In this document: positions 9,366-17,671 of the stretch, in pieces
Numbering within the stretch: the first letter of the stretch is position 1
Layout: the number at the start of each line of letters is the position of its first letter
Source of the DNA: a virus
Strand: one strand, 5' to 3'
Length of the DNA: 64,000 bases
IMG/VR virus record: IMGVR_UViG_3300035181_001203
Span: 48,654 to 112,653 of that record
Position numbers and translations under genes: made by a program
Notes under the pieces: model-generated
The model's input: the letters and a program-made list of their open reading frames with translations, nothing else
Database searches by the model: none
What the model was told of the DNA's origin: nothing

Positions 9366-9659
9366 TTGAGTAATCCAATAATTAAAACCAATCATCAGCC
9401 TAGACCAGTAATATTTTTTAGTGAAATTCCAGAAGCTATTAGAGTTAATGAATTTAATTATTATACTGAAAAAGATTATGTAGGATGTTTTTTTAAATAT
9501 AAAGGTTGTTATTATGATGTATTACAATTTGTACGTCTTAATAAAAATTCTTCTTTTCCAGGGTGGGATGGTATTATGAATCAAAGTTTCTTTTCTGGTT
9601 TATTACTTAAATGGTGCAATAATCCTGATTATGTTGTTATTGGAAGGTATTGCTTATGA
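9366..9659 (+). CDS. Hypothetical protein, 97 aa, TTG start
   Basis: Translation probably starts at TTG after the site CAGGAGAG. The sequence contains a tract YVGCFFKYKGCYYDVLQFVR and a tryptophan-rich middle (FPGWDGIMNQ) typical of small compact domains. No family recognised. It overlaps the next gene by 4 bases. Confidence 0.55.
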   Translation: MSNPIIKTNHQPRPVIFFSEIPEAIRVNEFNYYTEKDYVGCFFKYKGCYYDVLQFVRLNKNSSFPGWDGIMNQSFFSGLLLKWCNNPDYVVIGRYCL

Positions 9660-9847
9660 AACTTTTTCTATTAGCCTACTTCGCTGTAACAACTTGCACT
9701 ACGATTTATTGTTTTGAGAAAAAGAAGGTATATTTTGATATAGACTCTGTTATTGACTGGTTTTTCTTATTTATGATGTTGTCAGGTATTTCTATTTGTA
9801 TTGCTATAACAACAAAACAATCGAGGGTTAATCGAAATGTTCTTTAA
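9656..9847 (+). CDS. Small membrane protein with two predicted helices
   Basis: The chosen ATG overlaps the previous stop (ATGA), giving 63 residues; an upstream TTG would add two. Residues ~3-20 (FLLAYFAVTTCTTIYCF) and ~34-54 (WFFLFMMLSGISICIAIT) are hydrophobic and probably span the membrane. Function unknown. Confidence 0.6.
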   Translation: MKLFLLAYFAVTTCTTIYCFEKKKVYFDIDSVIDWFFLFMMLSGISICIAITTKQSRVNRNVL

Positions 9848-10031
9848 AACCTTAAAACGCATTGCTGTAGCATTAGAGCAAAACAATATTCTTCAAGAAC
9901 GGATCTTACAAGAAGTCACTGATCTTAAATTATATACTGTTGCCAATTATAAAATGCTTAAGGAAGATTTTGAATCTACTCATACAATACCTTATTCTGA
10001 AGCCAGTGAATCTAACCCTCAAAAGGATTAA
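9837..10031 (+). CDS. Hypothetical protein, 64 aa, helical
   Basis: A short protein whose first ~45 residues are heptad-like (ALEQNNILQERILQEVTDLK) and could form a coiled coil, followed by a polar acidic tail. It overlaps the membrane-protein gene by 11 bases. Function unknown. Confidence 0.5.
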   Translation: MFFKTLKRIAVALEQNNILQERILQEVTDLKLYTVANYKMLKEDFESTHTIPYSEASESNPQKD

Positions 10032-10036
10032 TTCAG

Positions 10037-10420
10037 ATGACTTATAATGATTTAGTAGTTGAAGTATTTCCTAATGCAACAACTGAAGATTGCGAAAAGC
10101 TTCTCTGGTATTGCAAAGCATTTCCTTTCTGTGATGTTGAACACACTAAGCGTCAGCTTAAAGAGATTTATGAGCGATCCGGCGGTAACGTCAGTGTCGC
10201 AATAGCCCTTGCTCATGATGATATTGATACAGCAATAACAGAGGCTCATCAATCGGAGATCAACGCAGCTATGGATATAAATCTATCTTATGATTATAAT
10301 AAAGATATTTACCTTCTCTGGTTAAAAAATATCCCACATGGAATCAATCATTGGGAAATGAGAAGATTAAATGAATTATGCCAACAAGCATATTTAATTA
10401 AGAATAAAGAAGCTTTATGA
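10037..10420 (+). CDS. Hypothetical protein, 127 aa
   Basis: The N-terminal ~55 residues (VFPNATTEDCEKLLWYCKAF...RSGGNVSVAIALAHDDID) look like a small helical domain of the UBA/CUE type, with a helix, a glycine turn and a helix. The C-terminal part is tryptophan-containing and helical. An ordinary early gene of unknown role. Confidence 0.55.
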   Translation: MTYNDLVVEVFPNATTEDCEKLLWYCKAFPFCDVEHTKRQLKEIYERSGGNVSVAIALAHDDIDTAITEAHQSEINAAMDINLSYDYNKDIYLLWLKNIPHGINHWEMRRLNELCQQAYLIKNKEAL

Positions 10421-10473
10421 GCGTATCTTTAATGATTATTTATCATAGTTTTATTAGAAATATAGAAGAATGA
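10417..10473 (+). CDS. Possible 18-codon coupled ORF
   Basis: An ATG overlapping the previous stop (ATGA) opens 18 codons in a gap of 82 bases. Its first three residues (MSV) are also the first three of the following gene, so it may be a small duplication remnant. Weak evidence. Confidence 0.2.
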   Translation: MSVSLMIIYHSFIRNIEE

Positions 10474-10502
10474 GATAAACCTAATTCAAATGGAGCAGAA
10501 AT

Positions 10503-10880
10503 ATGAGCGTGACATATTTTGGATTTGCCGCAATTTGGGAAGATGGTGTAAATCTTGGCTACTCAACAAACTTAATGGACATAGCGACTAACGCCGCATT
10601 AGTTAATCTTGCAGGACAAGAGGAAACTAAAGTAGGTATTATAACCAATATAGAGTTGTTTGAAGAGCTATTTAATGAATCTATTTTGTCTTCAGTAGAT
10701 GAAACAGATAATTCAGAAGATTATAAGATTGATAAGCTAGATAAGATTTATAAGAGAGCTTGTTCTCTCATTGAATCACAACCTGACGATAACTTTTACC
10801 TTGCATATATTGAACGAGAGCATGTTACATTATTCTATAATGGTAACTTAATGCCTTCCACTGAACAGGATGCAAAATGA
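10503..10880 (+). CDS. Hypothetical protein, 125 aa
   Basis: The N-terminal segment (FGFAAIWEDGVNLGYSTNLM) resembles a short beta hairpin domain; the rest is acidic and helical. It ends in an ATGA overlap with the next gene. No family recognised. Confidence 0.55.
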   Translation: MSVTYFGFAAIWEDGVNLGYSTNLMDIATNAALVNLAGQEETKVGIITNIELFEELFNESILSSVDETDNSEDYKIDKLDKIYKRACSLIESQPDDNFYLAYIEREHVTLFYNGNLMPSTEQDAK

Positions 10881-11227
10881 AAAAGATTATTGACAAAGGC
10901 CGTGAACCTGTGATACACTATTTCTGTGATGGTTGTAAAAGGCAGATAGCTAATCCTCCAGAGAATCTTAGTTACTCTCTACAAGTGGTCGGTAACTTTG
11001 GATTTGGTTCAGGGCATGATGGATTAATATTTAATCATGCATACTGTGAAGATTGTGGTATAAAAGCAATCAAAGCTATTGAATCATCTTTGAAAATTGA
11101 GATTAAAGCTGGTGACAATATTCTGTTCGATTGCGATACAGAAGATTGTGATACAGACGAAGCACAATCTCAACAAAATATTGATGAAGTTGGAATTCCT
11201 AAAGATGTATTAGAAGGATGGGATTAA
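10877..11227 (+). CDS. Zinc-ribbon protein, 116 aa
   Basis: CDGCKRQI near residue 18 and CEDCG near residue 60 form two CxxC knuckles that should bind one zinc ion. The tail is very acidic (CDTEDCDTDEAQ). Such small zinc ribbons in phages often bind nucleic acid or a host protein; which one cannot be told here. Translation is coupled to the gene before it. Confidence 0.6.
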   Translation: MKKIIDKGREPVIHYFCDGCKRQIANPPENLSYSLQVVGNFGFGSGHDGLIFNHAYCEDCGIKAIKAIESSLKIEIKAGDNILFDCDTEDCDTDEAQSQQNIDEVGIPKDVLEGWD

Positions 11228-11228
11228 T

Positions 11229-11663
11229 ATGATTGGTCATTTACTTACTCCAAATCAAACAATGGAAGTTAATGTAGAACCTTTTAAAGTTACAGTTTTT
11301 GATGATACAACTTATGGGCTTCTTATTAGAGAAACTCCTGTTGAAAAACACGTTACTCACCAACTACTTCTTAAAAAAGAAAAATATATTGAGCTTATTA
11401 ATAATTTAGCTGCAAATATTAATATGTGTATTACTCCAGATCCTTCATCTAAACTGCGCGAGGATGATATTTTATCAGATCACAACTTTCTTGATTGTGA
11501 AATAGAGCTATCAAGAGCTTTAAACACAGAAGGTAAAGTTTCTTGGAATGATATGATTGCAATAGTTAAACGCCAACGAGAAACTTTACTTGCACTCGCT
11601 TGTCTTGGCAATGAAATGGCTAAAGATGGATTAAAGTGGTATCAATATGGATTAAATGCATAG
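11229..11663 (+). CDS. Hypothetical protein, 144 aa
   Basis: Mixed beta (residues 10-45) and helical (75-144) protein without a recognisable motif. It begins one base after the previous stop, in the same small-gene operon. Confidence 0.55.
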   Translation: MIGHLLTPNQTMEVNVEPFKVTVFDDTTYGLLIRETPVEKHVTHQLLLKKEKYIELINNLAANINMCITPDPSSKLREDDILSDHNFLDCEIELSRALNTEGKVSWNDMIAIVKRQRETLLALACLGNEMAKDGLKWYQYGLNA

Positions 11664-11783
11664 ATAAACTTCCTCTAATTAACAAGTATATTTTAATTGT
11701 AGATAAAGAAGATTAAATAAAACTAGTTTATTGCTTTAATATTGAATTGTCTTCATTGTCTTCATTACCTTCAAAGGATTAAT

Positions 11784-12143
11784 ATGTCCTTCCCAACCTT
11801 AAAAGAAATGCAATTACAAATGGAAGTGGATCAACTTAGAGCAGAATTACGCAGAGCAGAGTCTAAGACGGTCCACATTACAAGAGATTACCTTAATGCT
11901 GATATGATGATTCATGATAATAAACATTATAGACTAAATCCTTATATAGAAGTACAAGGTAATTCAGCAATGCAACGTGGCGAAAACTTTATTGCACGTT
12001 GGAAACGATATGATGAAGAAAGTTATCATCAGATTTTATATAAAGCAGATTTTGTAACCATTACTCCAGAGGCAGCAGATCATATATTAGAAGATATGCT
12101 TAGAAGTTGTCTTATTCATATAATTAAATCGAAAGTAAATTAA
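11784..12143 (+). CDS. Hypothetical protein, 119 aa, N-terminal coiled coil
   Basis: The ATG after AAAGGATTA is preferred over one 42 bases upstream that lacks a ribosome binding site. Residues ~4-28 (LKEMQLQMEVDQLRAELRRA) form a likely coiled coil, followed by a beta-rich part. The 120 bases before it hold no gene. Function unknown. Confidence 0.55.
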   Translation: MSFPTLKEMQLQMEVDQLRAELRRAESKTVHITRDYLNADMMIHDNKHYRLNPYIEVQGNSAMQRGENFIARWKRYDEESYHQILYKADFVTITPEAADHILEDMLRSCLIHIIKSKVN

Positions 12144-12202
12144 TGACAATAGAACGTAATATTAATATATTATTATTGGAATACTATCATCATGAAGCAT
12201 AA
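12143..12202 (+). CDS. Possible 19-codon coupled ORF
   Basis: A TAATG overlap with the previous stop opens 19 codons that end inside the start of the CYTH gene. It could simply carry ribosomes to that gene. Weak evidence. Confidence 0.25.
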   Translation: MTIERNINILLLEYYHHEA

Positions 12203-12782
12203 TAATGTAGAAATAGAACGTAAATATCTTTCTTATGCAGAAATGTATGAAGATAGTGTTCCTGATAAGATTTATTATAAAACATCGGTTTCACATGATC
12301 GTTATTATGTTACACCAAATGGACTTTTACGTTTACGTGATGATCAAGAAAAAGGTATTGAATTAACAGCTAAGACTTACAAAAATAATAATCTTCATAG
12401 AAGAGAAATTAATTTACCAATGATTGCAACAATTGATATTAAAGATTGTTTAGAATTTGCAGAGGTAGCTGGATGGACATTAAGACTTGAATTTAAGCAA
12501 GAACTACAGATTTGGATCTGTCCAACTGTCGTTGTTTCTCAAACAATTATTACAGATCTTGATGGAAAACCTTATAGATTTTCAAAAGAACTCAATTGCA
12601 TTACAGATCATTATGCTTTTAGAAAAGCTCAATTTGTAGAAATAGAAGCATTAGATTCAGCAGATGAAAAGTTTGCAATATCAGAAATTAGACGTTATCA
12701 AAAAATCTTGAATCTTAAATCTTCTGATATAATTAAATACTCTCTGGTGCAGCTCTTTGGCGCATTCCCGTTAAAAGGATAG
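12192..12782 (+). CDS. CYTH-domain (triphosphate tunnel) protein
   Basis: Residues 7-12 (EIERKY) match the ExExK signature of the CYTH/thiamine-triphosphatase fold, followed by the expected pattern of charged strands (GLLRLRDDQE, IELTAKTY, VEIEAL). Members hydrolyse or cyclise organic or inorganic triphosphates in an eight-strand tunnel with divalent metal. The length (196 aa) is normal. In a phage the substrate could be a nucleotide or polyphosphate; this cannot be decided from sequence. Confidence 0.75.
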   Translation: MKHNNVEIERKYLSYAEMYEDSVPDKIYYKTSVSHDRYYVTPNGLLRLRDDQEKGIELTAKTYKNNNLHRREINLPMIATIDIKDCLEFAEVAGWTLRLEFKQELQIWICPTVVVSQTIITDLDGKPYRFSKELNCITDHYAFRKAQFVEIEALDSADEKFAISEIRRYQKILNLKSSDIIKYSLVQLFGAFPLKG

Positions 12783-12785
12783 ATT

Positions 12786-12995
12786 ATGGTAAACGCACAC
12801 TATTTTATTAAACTTGAAACTCCTAATTCTAATGAATACTTTTTGAGTATTAATGGAGCAGATATTAAGACAGTACCTGAAATGTCTGATGCTGTTCCAT
12901 TTGATACTCTTGAGTCTGCAACAGCTTTAATTAATTATGTTCTTCCTACTCCGTTAATGGGTTCTTGGAAAGTGGTGAAGAGTGGGACTAATTAA
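12786..12995 (+). CDS. Hypothetical protein, 69 aa
   Basis: Short beta-rich protein 3 bases after the CYTH gene, overlapping the next gene by 14 bases. No family recognised. Confidence 0.5.
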   Translation: MVNAHYFIKLETPNSNEYFLSINGADIKTVPEMSDAVPFDTLESATALINYVLPTPLMGSWKVVKSGTN

Positions 12996-13479
12996 TTTAT
13001 TTATTTCTAAAAAATTATCAAAAGAAAAAAAGACCGAAATACCTTTAGAACCCTCTTCTATGGGGAGGGTTCTAAAGGAAATTTCTGAAGTAGGATTATC
13101 ACATACAGAAACTGAAATTCTTAAAAATCTTTATAAAACAGTTCTTGTAATACCTGAACAAAAAAATAGGTTGGAAATAATTCTTTATTTAAAGAAATTA
13201 ATTTTAGATGTTCCATTAACACCAGTAATAAATCCAATGGAAACTGGTGAGTTTATTTCTCATTCAAAAACAAATTTTCAATCATCACGCTGTAAATCTT
13301 TGTGGTCAATAGATGGTGGAAAAAATTGGTATGATGTAGATGGTTATATACCTTTGAAGTATAAAATTTATCGTTGGATACATAAAAATATTTTTCGCCT
13401 ATCACAGAAAACTCCTGCTTTTATAACATCACGAATGATACCTTATGTCAACTTCCCCTACATTAAAAATATCGAATAG
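12982..13479 (+). CDS. Hypothetical protein, 165 aa, GTG start
   Basis: The start appears to be GTG inside the end of the previous gene. A segment WSIDGGKNWYDVDGYIP (residues ~109-125) resembles a small beta domain with an aspartate-glycine turn. The N-terminus is lysine-rich. Function unknown. Confidence 0.5.
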   Translation: MGLINLFISKKLSKEKKTEIPLEPSSMGRVLKEISEVGLSHTETEILKNLYKTVLVIPEQKNRLEIILYLKKLILDVPLTPVINPMETGEFISHSKTNFQSSRCKSLWSIDGGKNWYDVDGYIPLKYKIYRWIHKNIFRLSQKTPAFITSRMIPYVNFPYIKNIE

Positions 13480-13543
13480 TATTATTCTAAGTAAGAACAA
13501 GCTATTTCCCTCTAAAATAGAAGGATATAAAGTTATTTATATA

Positions 13544-13675
13544 ATGAAGAAAACCCATAAAACATATTGTAATGTTTGTGCTTCTAAATTTAAAGACGAT
13601 GTATTAACTGGAAAATTAGCTTTTTTTGAAGATGATCAAAACCTTAAATGTAATTATTGCAAGAAAGGAATTTGA
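13544..13675 (+). CDS. Mini zinc-ribbon protein, 43 aa
   Basis: CNVC and CNYC frame the sequence, as in a one-zinc ribbon. The ATG at 13544 is preferred because an earlier in-frame ATG (13445) would add 33 residues overlapping the preceding gene and unlike a ribbon; the upstream start is not excluded. Probably nucleic-acid or protein binding. Confidence 0.5.
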   Translation: MKKTHKTYCNVCASKFKDDVLTGKLAFFEDDQNLKCNYCKKGI

Positions 13676-13676
13676 A

Positions 13677-14078
13677 GTGGATGAATCAAACATTGAACAT
13701 ATCGTTGAGACAGTCAAAGATCGTCAACCAGATGTAGCTGAAGAAATTGTTTCTGCATTAACATTTCCAGGGGTTGACTTTATTTTTCAAATTTCAAGAG
13801 AAGAGACTTGGGAAGGAGAATGGATTTTCCGTGTTTATAATTTTACGCTGACAGCTTTTGATGAAATTAGTGAACTTAAATATATGCATTTAAGAGAATT
13901 AATGATGAATGCATTTACTTCTTATAATGATGGTGATATGTTATCATTAAAAGTTAAAATTGACGAAATGATGGATTACTGGAAACTTCAAGAGTTTAAG
14001 ATCAAGACAGCCTATAGGTCACAGAAAGATGGTGTTAATCTAAAACCACAGAAAGATGGTGTTAATATAAAACTATAA
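13677..14078 (+). CDS. Hypothetical protein, 133 aa, GTG start, C-terminal tandem repeat
   Basis: GTG at 13677 follows AAAGGA by about 8 bases and comes right after the previous stop; the longer frame would overlap that gene by 50 bases. The body is helical and acidic. The tail carries two copies of QKDGVN from a 20-base direct repeat (14020-14039 and 14047-14066). Function unknown. Confidence 0.5.
   Translation: MDESNIEHIVETVKDRQPDVAEEIVSALTFPGVDFIFQISREETWEGEWIFRVYNFTLTAFDEISELKYMHLRELMMNAFTSYNDGDMLSLKVKIDEMMDYWKLQEFKIKTAYRSQKDGVNLKPQKDGVNIKL
14020..14066 (+). repeat. 20-base direct repeat inside a gene
   Basis: CACAGAAAGATGGTGTTAAT occurs twice, 27 bases apart, and encodes the repeated QKDGVN at the end of the 133-residue protein. 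Confidence 0.9.
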
Positions 14079-14094
14079 CAATTAAGGATATTAT

Positions 14095-14400
14095 ATGGAT
14101 CCCATAACTATACAAGAAATGCACAATCATCATATAGAAGTTTACAATAAGCTAACAAGTTTTTGTGCTCCTATGGGCTATCCTAACATCCCACAATTTG
14201 ATAATCTTGTTCAAGAATTAGCTAAAAGTCAAACAATTCTTAAGCATATCCAAAATATGCTTTGTCATGAGTTTACTTCTATTGATTCAAAATTTGATCC
14301 ATTGATTCTTTGTAATGATTTTGATAAATGGAGAGATGTAATTTTGATTCTTCAACAAAAAATTTCTGGAGCATCAACAGTAGCAAAAAGGAATAGATAA
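14095..14400 (+). CDS. Hypothetical protein, 101 aa
   Basis: Helical throughout, with several histidines at the start (EMHNHHIEVYNK). It overlaps the dUTPase start by one base, so the two are co-translated. No family recognised. Confidence 0.5.
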   Translation: MDPITIQEMHNHHIEVYNKLTSFCAPMGYPNIPQFDNLVQELAKSQTILKHIQNMLCHEFTSIDSKFDPLILCNDFDKWRDVILILQQKISGASTVAKRNR

Positions 14401-14843
14401 TGTTTGAATTTATTAAAATGTATGATGATGTAGAATTACCACAATACAAAACAATGAAATCTAGCGGTCTTGATATTAAGGCTTACATTAAAAATGATTA
14501 TAATAAAATAATTATTCCTTCAATGAGTCATGCTTTAATTTCTACTGGATTAAAATTAAAATTTAAAACAGATGTTGGGACACTAAATGTTGAAGCACAA
14601 ATTAGAGGAAGATCTGGATTAGCGTTAAATCATCAAGTTATAGTCTTAAACTCCCCTGGAACTATTGACGAAGATTATGAGGGCGAGATTAAGATTATTT
14701 TATTCAATTTATCAGAAAGTCATTATACCGTTCGTCACGGTGATAGAATTGCACAAATAGTTTTTTGTAATATTTTACGTCATCATAAATATATCCAAAA
14801 TTCTATTCGTGGTGAAGGTGGTTTTGGATCAACTGGGAAATAA
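14400..14843 (+). CDS. dut: dUTP diphosphatase (trimeric dUTPase)
   Basis: The five family motifs are in order: SSGLDIKA (motif I, residues ~20-27), RGRSGLAL (II-like, ~77-84), NSPGTIDEDYEGEI (III, ~92-105), GDRIAQIVF (IV, ~118-126) and GEGGFGSTGK (V, the C-terminal arm). The enzyme hydrolyses dUTP to dUMP and pyrophosphate, keeping uracil out of DNA and feeding dTMP synthesis. It works with the dCMP deaminase (17167-17613) and dNMP kinase (23306-23884) found further on. Length (147 aa) is typical. Confidence 0.95.
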   Translation: MFEFIKMYDDVELPQYKTMKSSGLDIKAYIKNDYNKIIIPSMSHALISTGLKLKFKTDVGTLNVEAQIRGRSGLALNHQVIVLNSPGTIDEDYEGEIKIILFNLSESHYTVRHGDRIAQIVFCNILRHHKYIQNSIRGEGGFGSTGK

Positions 14844-14882
14844 AATAACTGTAAATCATCTTATAATTAAGGAGATTGATTA

Positions 14883-15161
14883 ATGGACTTCTCACAAGCT
14901 TTAATCCTTTGTAAATCTGGCTCTAAAATTACTCGTACTGGTTGGAATGGTAAAAATATGTATGTAGTTTACCAGAAAGGCTATCCAGAAGGTATTAATA
15001 TTAATAAAAATACTGCTGAAGCTACCGGCATTCCGGAAGGAACGCTTTGCAAGTTTACCCCATATCTAATGATGAAAACCGCAGATACAGATCCCACCTT
15101 CTGCCCCTGGTTAGCTTCTCAAACTGATATTTTGGCTGAAGATTGGATTGTTTTACCATAA
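14883..15161 (+). CDS. DUF2829 protein, Tad2-like anti-Thoeris candidate
   Basis: The 92-residue protein follows the DUF2829 pattern: an N-terminal ALxxxKxGxKITRTGWNG block, a central PY..MKTAD block and a closing CPWLASQTDILAEDWIVL block. The characterised member is Tad2, a phage protein that sequesters the cyclic ADP-ribose-type signal made by the Thoeris defence system. The resemblance in length and motifs is clear; the activity itself is inferred. A good AAGGAG site precedes it. Confidence 0.75.
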   Translation: MDFSQALILCKSGSKITRTGWNGKNMYVVYQKGYPEGININKNTAEATGIPEGTLCKFTPYLMMKTADTDPTFCPWLASQTDILAEDWIVLP

Positions 15162-15592
15162 TGACTTGGGCAACCTATCAAAAAACTATTAGGACTGATT
15201 GTGGGTCCGTAAAAATTTGGTATAAACGAAAAGATGGAACGACTTTTTATTTAAATCCACATCTTATTAGAGAACGTAAAATTGGTTGGATGGCGATTAA
15301 AGGAATTGTTAAGGCTCATAAAGAAAAAGATGCAATTATTAATGCTATGATGTGCGTTCAAGTAAATCATATTAATATGATTAAGCATCTTAGACTTTTA
15401 GCTAAAGAAGTAACTAAAATTGAATATCGCTTACAGAAACTCTGGCATTTTAAAAAAGATAAAAAATTTCATCGTTTTTGGGAGTTACCTCATTGTAGTT
15501 GTCCACGCATGGATAATGAAGATCGTTATCCATCTAAGAACTACATAATTAACTATTCGTGTATTCTACATGGTAGTGTTAAAAAATGTTAA
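15161..15592 (+). CDS. Phage zinc-site protein, 143 aa
   Basis: The ATG overlaps the previous stop, and 6 codons of a longer frame upstream were discarded. The C-terminal motif CSCPRMDNEDRYP...CILHG has the Cys/His spacing of a small zinc site seen in many phage proteins of unknown role. The N-terminal half is basic (KIWYKRKDG), which suggests nucleic-acid contact. Confidence 0.6.
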   Translation: MTWATYQKTIRTDCGSVKIWYKRKDGTTFYLNPHLIRERKIGWMAIKGIVKAHKEKDAIINAMMCVQVNHINMIKHLRLLAKEVTKIEYRLQKLWHFKKDKKFHRFWELPHCSCPRMDNEDRYPSKNYIINYSCILHGSVKKC

Positions 15593-15801
15593 GAGTAAGT
15601 AATATAGACGTTCATCTTACAGATTTGTCGTGTTCTAGTTTTAATAAAGCTAAAACAAATTGCAAGTTTTTAACTTATGATTATAAAGGATCATTCTTTG
15701 TTATTATTATCCATTATGAAAATAATAGCATTCGAGAGGTAGCCTTTCCAGCCAATAAAATTGACTATATAGATTGTGTTCAAGAATATAGCAGACGTTA
15801 A
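15586..15801 (+). CDS. Hypothetical protein, 71 aa
   Basis: Small beta-rich protein overlapping the previous gene by 7 bases. No family recognised. Confidence 0.5.
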   Translation: MLRVSNIDVHLTDLSCSSFNKAKTNCKFLTYDYKGSFFVIIIHYENNSIREVAFPANKIDYIDCVQEYSRR

Positions 15802-15831
15802 TTTTTACTAAAATAGACAAAGGACAATCAA

Positions 15832-16080
15832 ATGAAAATCAGGATGTTATTAGAACGTAATTGCTCAGAGGAAATTATTTTTGAAGTAAAAGATTTAGAG
15901 CATTTAAAAGAACTTATGTTAGATAATAAGAAGTTGTCTACAATTTTTGATGAACAAGAAGCAGTATTTGAACAAATAGCAGAAGAAATAATTTGTACTA
16001 CATTTGAGAATATTGAAGGAACAGAAAGTTTTGAATTAGAAGAAAATAATTTATGTGTAGTGAAACATGAACATAATTAA
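15832..16080 (+). CDS. Hypothetical acidic protein, 82 aa
   Basis: Very acidic and mostly helical (DNKKLSTIFDEQEAVFEQIA). A DNA-mimic role is conceivable but unsupported. It overlaps the next gene by 14 bases and has a site AAAGGAC upstream. Confidence 0.5.
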   Translation: MKIRMLLERNCSEEIIFEVKDLEHLKELMLDNKKLSTIFDEQEAVFEQIAEEIICTTFENIEGTESFELEENNLCVVKHEHN

Positions 16081-16309
16081 TTATACGTTTTTACCAGAAG
16101 AATTTACTGCACATTTAAATGGTGCAAAAGATCTAATACTTGAAATACTTTTACGCGAAAATAAAATTTCAGAACAAGATTTTGAAAAATATACTCAAGA
16201 ATATGCTATTATTTTAGTAAATAAAAATAGTTTTTGGAATTTTTGCAAAAACTTATTTACAATAGAACAAGATAAAAAAACATCAATGGTTATAGTTAAA
16301 AGGGTTTAA
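16067..16309 (+). CDS. Hypothetical protein, 80 aa
   Basis: Mixed helix and strand, no recognised family. It overlaps both neighbours, and the broken SLOG gene follows in a TAATG arrangement. Confidence 0.5.
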   Translation: MNIINYTFLPEEFTAHLNGAKDLILEILLRENKISEQDFEKYTQEYAIILVNKNSFWNFCKNLFTIEQDKKTSMVIVKRV

Positions 16310-16716
16310 TGATGTTTTATTTAGGAATAGTAGGTTCTAGAGAATTTTAGAATAAAGAACTTTTATTTGATACTATTAATGAATATATTCATAATATAAA
16401 AGAACCAGTTACGATAGTTTCTTGTGGTGCGCGTGGAGCAGATTATTTTGCCGCTCTTTATGCTAAAGAACATTCATTAAACATTATTGAATATTTACCA
16501 GATTGGTCGATTGGTAAATATGCAGGGTTTATTCGTAATAGATTAATAATTGAAAAGCCAATCATATTATTACTTGTTTGGTTGAAGGTTTACCATGTAA
16601 AGGGACTAGACATTCAATTAGTCTTACTTCAGATTTAAATAAAGAAACAACTATCTTATCAACAAAACAGCATCCACCAGTAGCAAAAGGATTCTATATA
16701 TTTCTAGGGGATTACA
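16309..16716 (+). pseudogene. Broken DUF2493/SLOG-family gene
   Basis: The frame reads YLGIVGSREF, then an amber stop at 16348-16350, then continues with VSCGARGADYFAALYAKE and IGKYAGFIRNRLIIE. These blocks match the nucleotide-binding SLOG/DUF2493 family (GSRxF...SGGAxGAD...RN). After GAAAAG (16552-16557) the similarity moves to another frame (HIITCLVEGLPCKGTRHSI), so a base has been lost. TAG ends several other genes here, so stop reassignment is unlikely. The gene looks recently inactivated. Confidence 0.7.
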
Positions 16717-17163
16717 ATGTCAACTCAAATAACAGAACATTTTACAAAAGAAGATTTAGAACGAAGTGCAACAGCTTCAGCACATAAGATTGATAATTCA
16801 ATTCCTGACAATCTTTATTATAAAGCTAAACGTCTTTGTAATGAAATGGAAGATATTCGTACATTTTTAGGTGAACAAGCTGGAGAAGAAGTTTTTATTT
16901 ATATAAATAGTGGTTATCGTTGTCCTGAACTTAATAGTTTAGTTCATGGTCAACCTACTTCACAACATATGGCATTAGAAGCAGTAGATTTTCATTGCTC
17001 TCATTATACTCCTGAAGAAGCATGGACTCTTATTAAAAATTCAAAATTACCTTATGATCAACTTATTTTAGAGCATGATGCTAATTCAATTTGGTGTCAT
17101 TATTCTGTTTCTAAAGAAAATGCAGAACCACGCCATATGGCATTTAAACTTACGAAGGTATAA
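16717..17163 (+). CDS. M15-family peptidase (D-Ala-D-Ala carboxypeptidase-like)
   Basis: Residues ~68-98 carry SGYRCPELNSLV followed by PTSQHMALEAVDF, the M15 zinc signature in which the His of SQH and the Asp of VDF bind metal; a second block WCHYSV supplies the C-terminal His. Such enzymes cleave peptidoglycan stem peptides and serve phages as endolysins or virion lysins. No signal peptide is visible. It lies far from the membrane genes at 29.7-31.5 kb that may complete a lysis set. Confidence 0.8.
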   Translation: MSTQITEHFTKEDLERSATASAHKIDNSIPDNLYYKAKRLCNEMEDIRTFLGEQAGEEVFIYINSGYRCPELNSLVHGQPTSQHMALEAVDFHCSHYTPEEAWTLIKNSKLPYDQLILEHDANSIWCHYSVSKENAEPRHMAFKLTKV

Positions 17164-17166
17164 AAT

Positions 17167-17613
17167 ATGAGCGACGCAAACGATCGTTACAATCTCAAAC
17201 TGCAAACGTTTGCTAAGATGGCTCTACAAATTGCAGATCTTGGTACTTGTTGTCGCGCAAAGGTAGGAGCAGTTCTTTTGCGTCGTGATTGGTCTGTTGC
17301 AAGCTGTGGGTATAATGGTGCATTAGCTCATATGAGGCATTGCACACCAGAAACTTGTAATTCTGAAAACCGCTGTATTCATACTGTTCATGCTGAAGAA
17401 AACGCAATTTTCTTTAGTCAGGGCGATATTTATTATGCTTTTATTACTCATGAACCTTGCTTAAATTGCACTCGTATGTTAGCGAGACGCGGTGTGAAAT
17501 ATATTTATTTTGTTAAACCATATACTTCGATTCCTGAGAACGAAGCACGTGAGCGAACCGAGGTTCTTAAGTATCATGAAATTTTAATGCAGCCAGTAAT
17601 TATTACCAAATAA
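17167..17613 (+). CDS. dCMP deaminase
   Basis: HAEENAI (zinc ligand His and catalytic Glu) and EPCLNCTRML (two Cys ligands) are the cytidine/deoxycytidylate deaminase signatures; an additional Cys/His-rich loop (RHCTPETCNSENRC) before them is typical of phage dCMP deaminases. The enzyme converts dCMP to dUMP for thymidylate synthesis. Length 148 aa is normal. It starts 3 bases after the peptidase gene. Confidence 0.92.
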   Translation: MSDANDRYNLKLQTFAKMALQIADLGTCCRAKVGAVLLRRDWSVASCGYNGALAHMRHCTPETCNSENRCIHTVHAEENAIFFSQGDIYYAFITHEPCLNCTRMLARRGVKYIYFVKPYTSIPENEARERTEVLKYHEILMQPVIITK

Positions 17614-17671
17614 TATTCTTTGAATTGTTTAAAGAGTTTAATATATCATAATGTCGTCATCGGAGAATAAA

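Noticed and set aside
16348-16350. Reassigned amber codon (TAG read as an amino acid)
   Set aside because: TAG ends other genes in the window and the same gene also has a frameshift, so a pseudogene is simpler.
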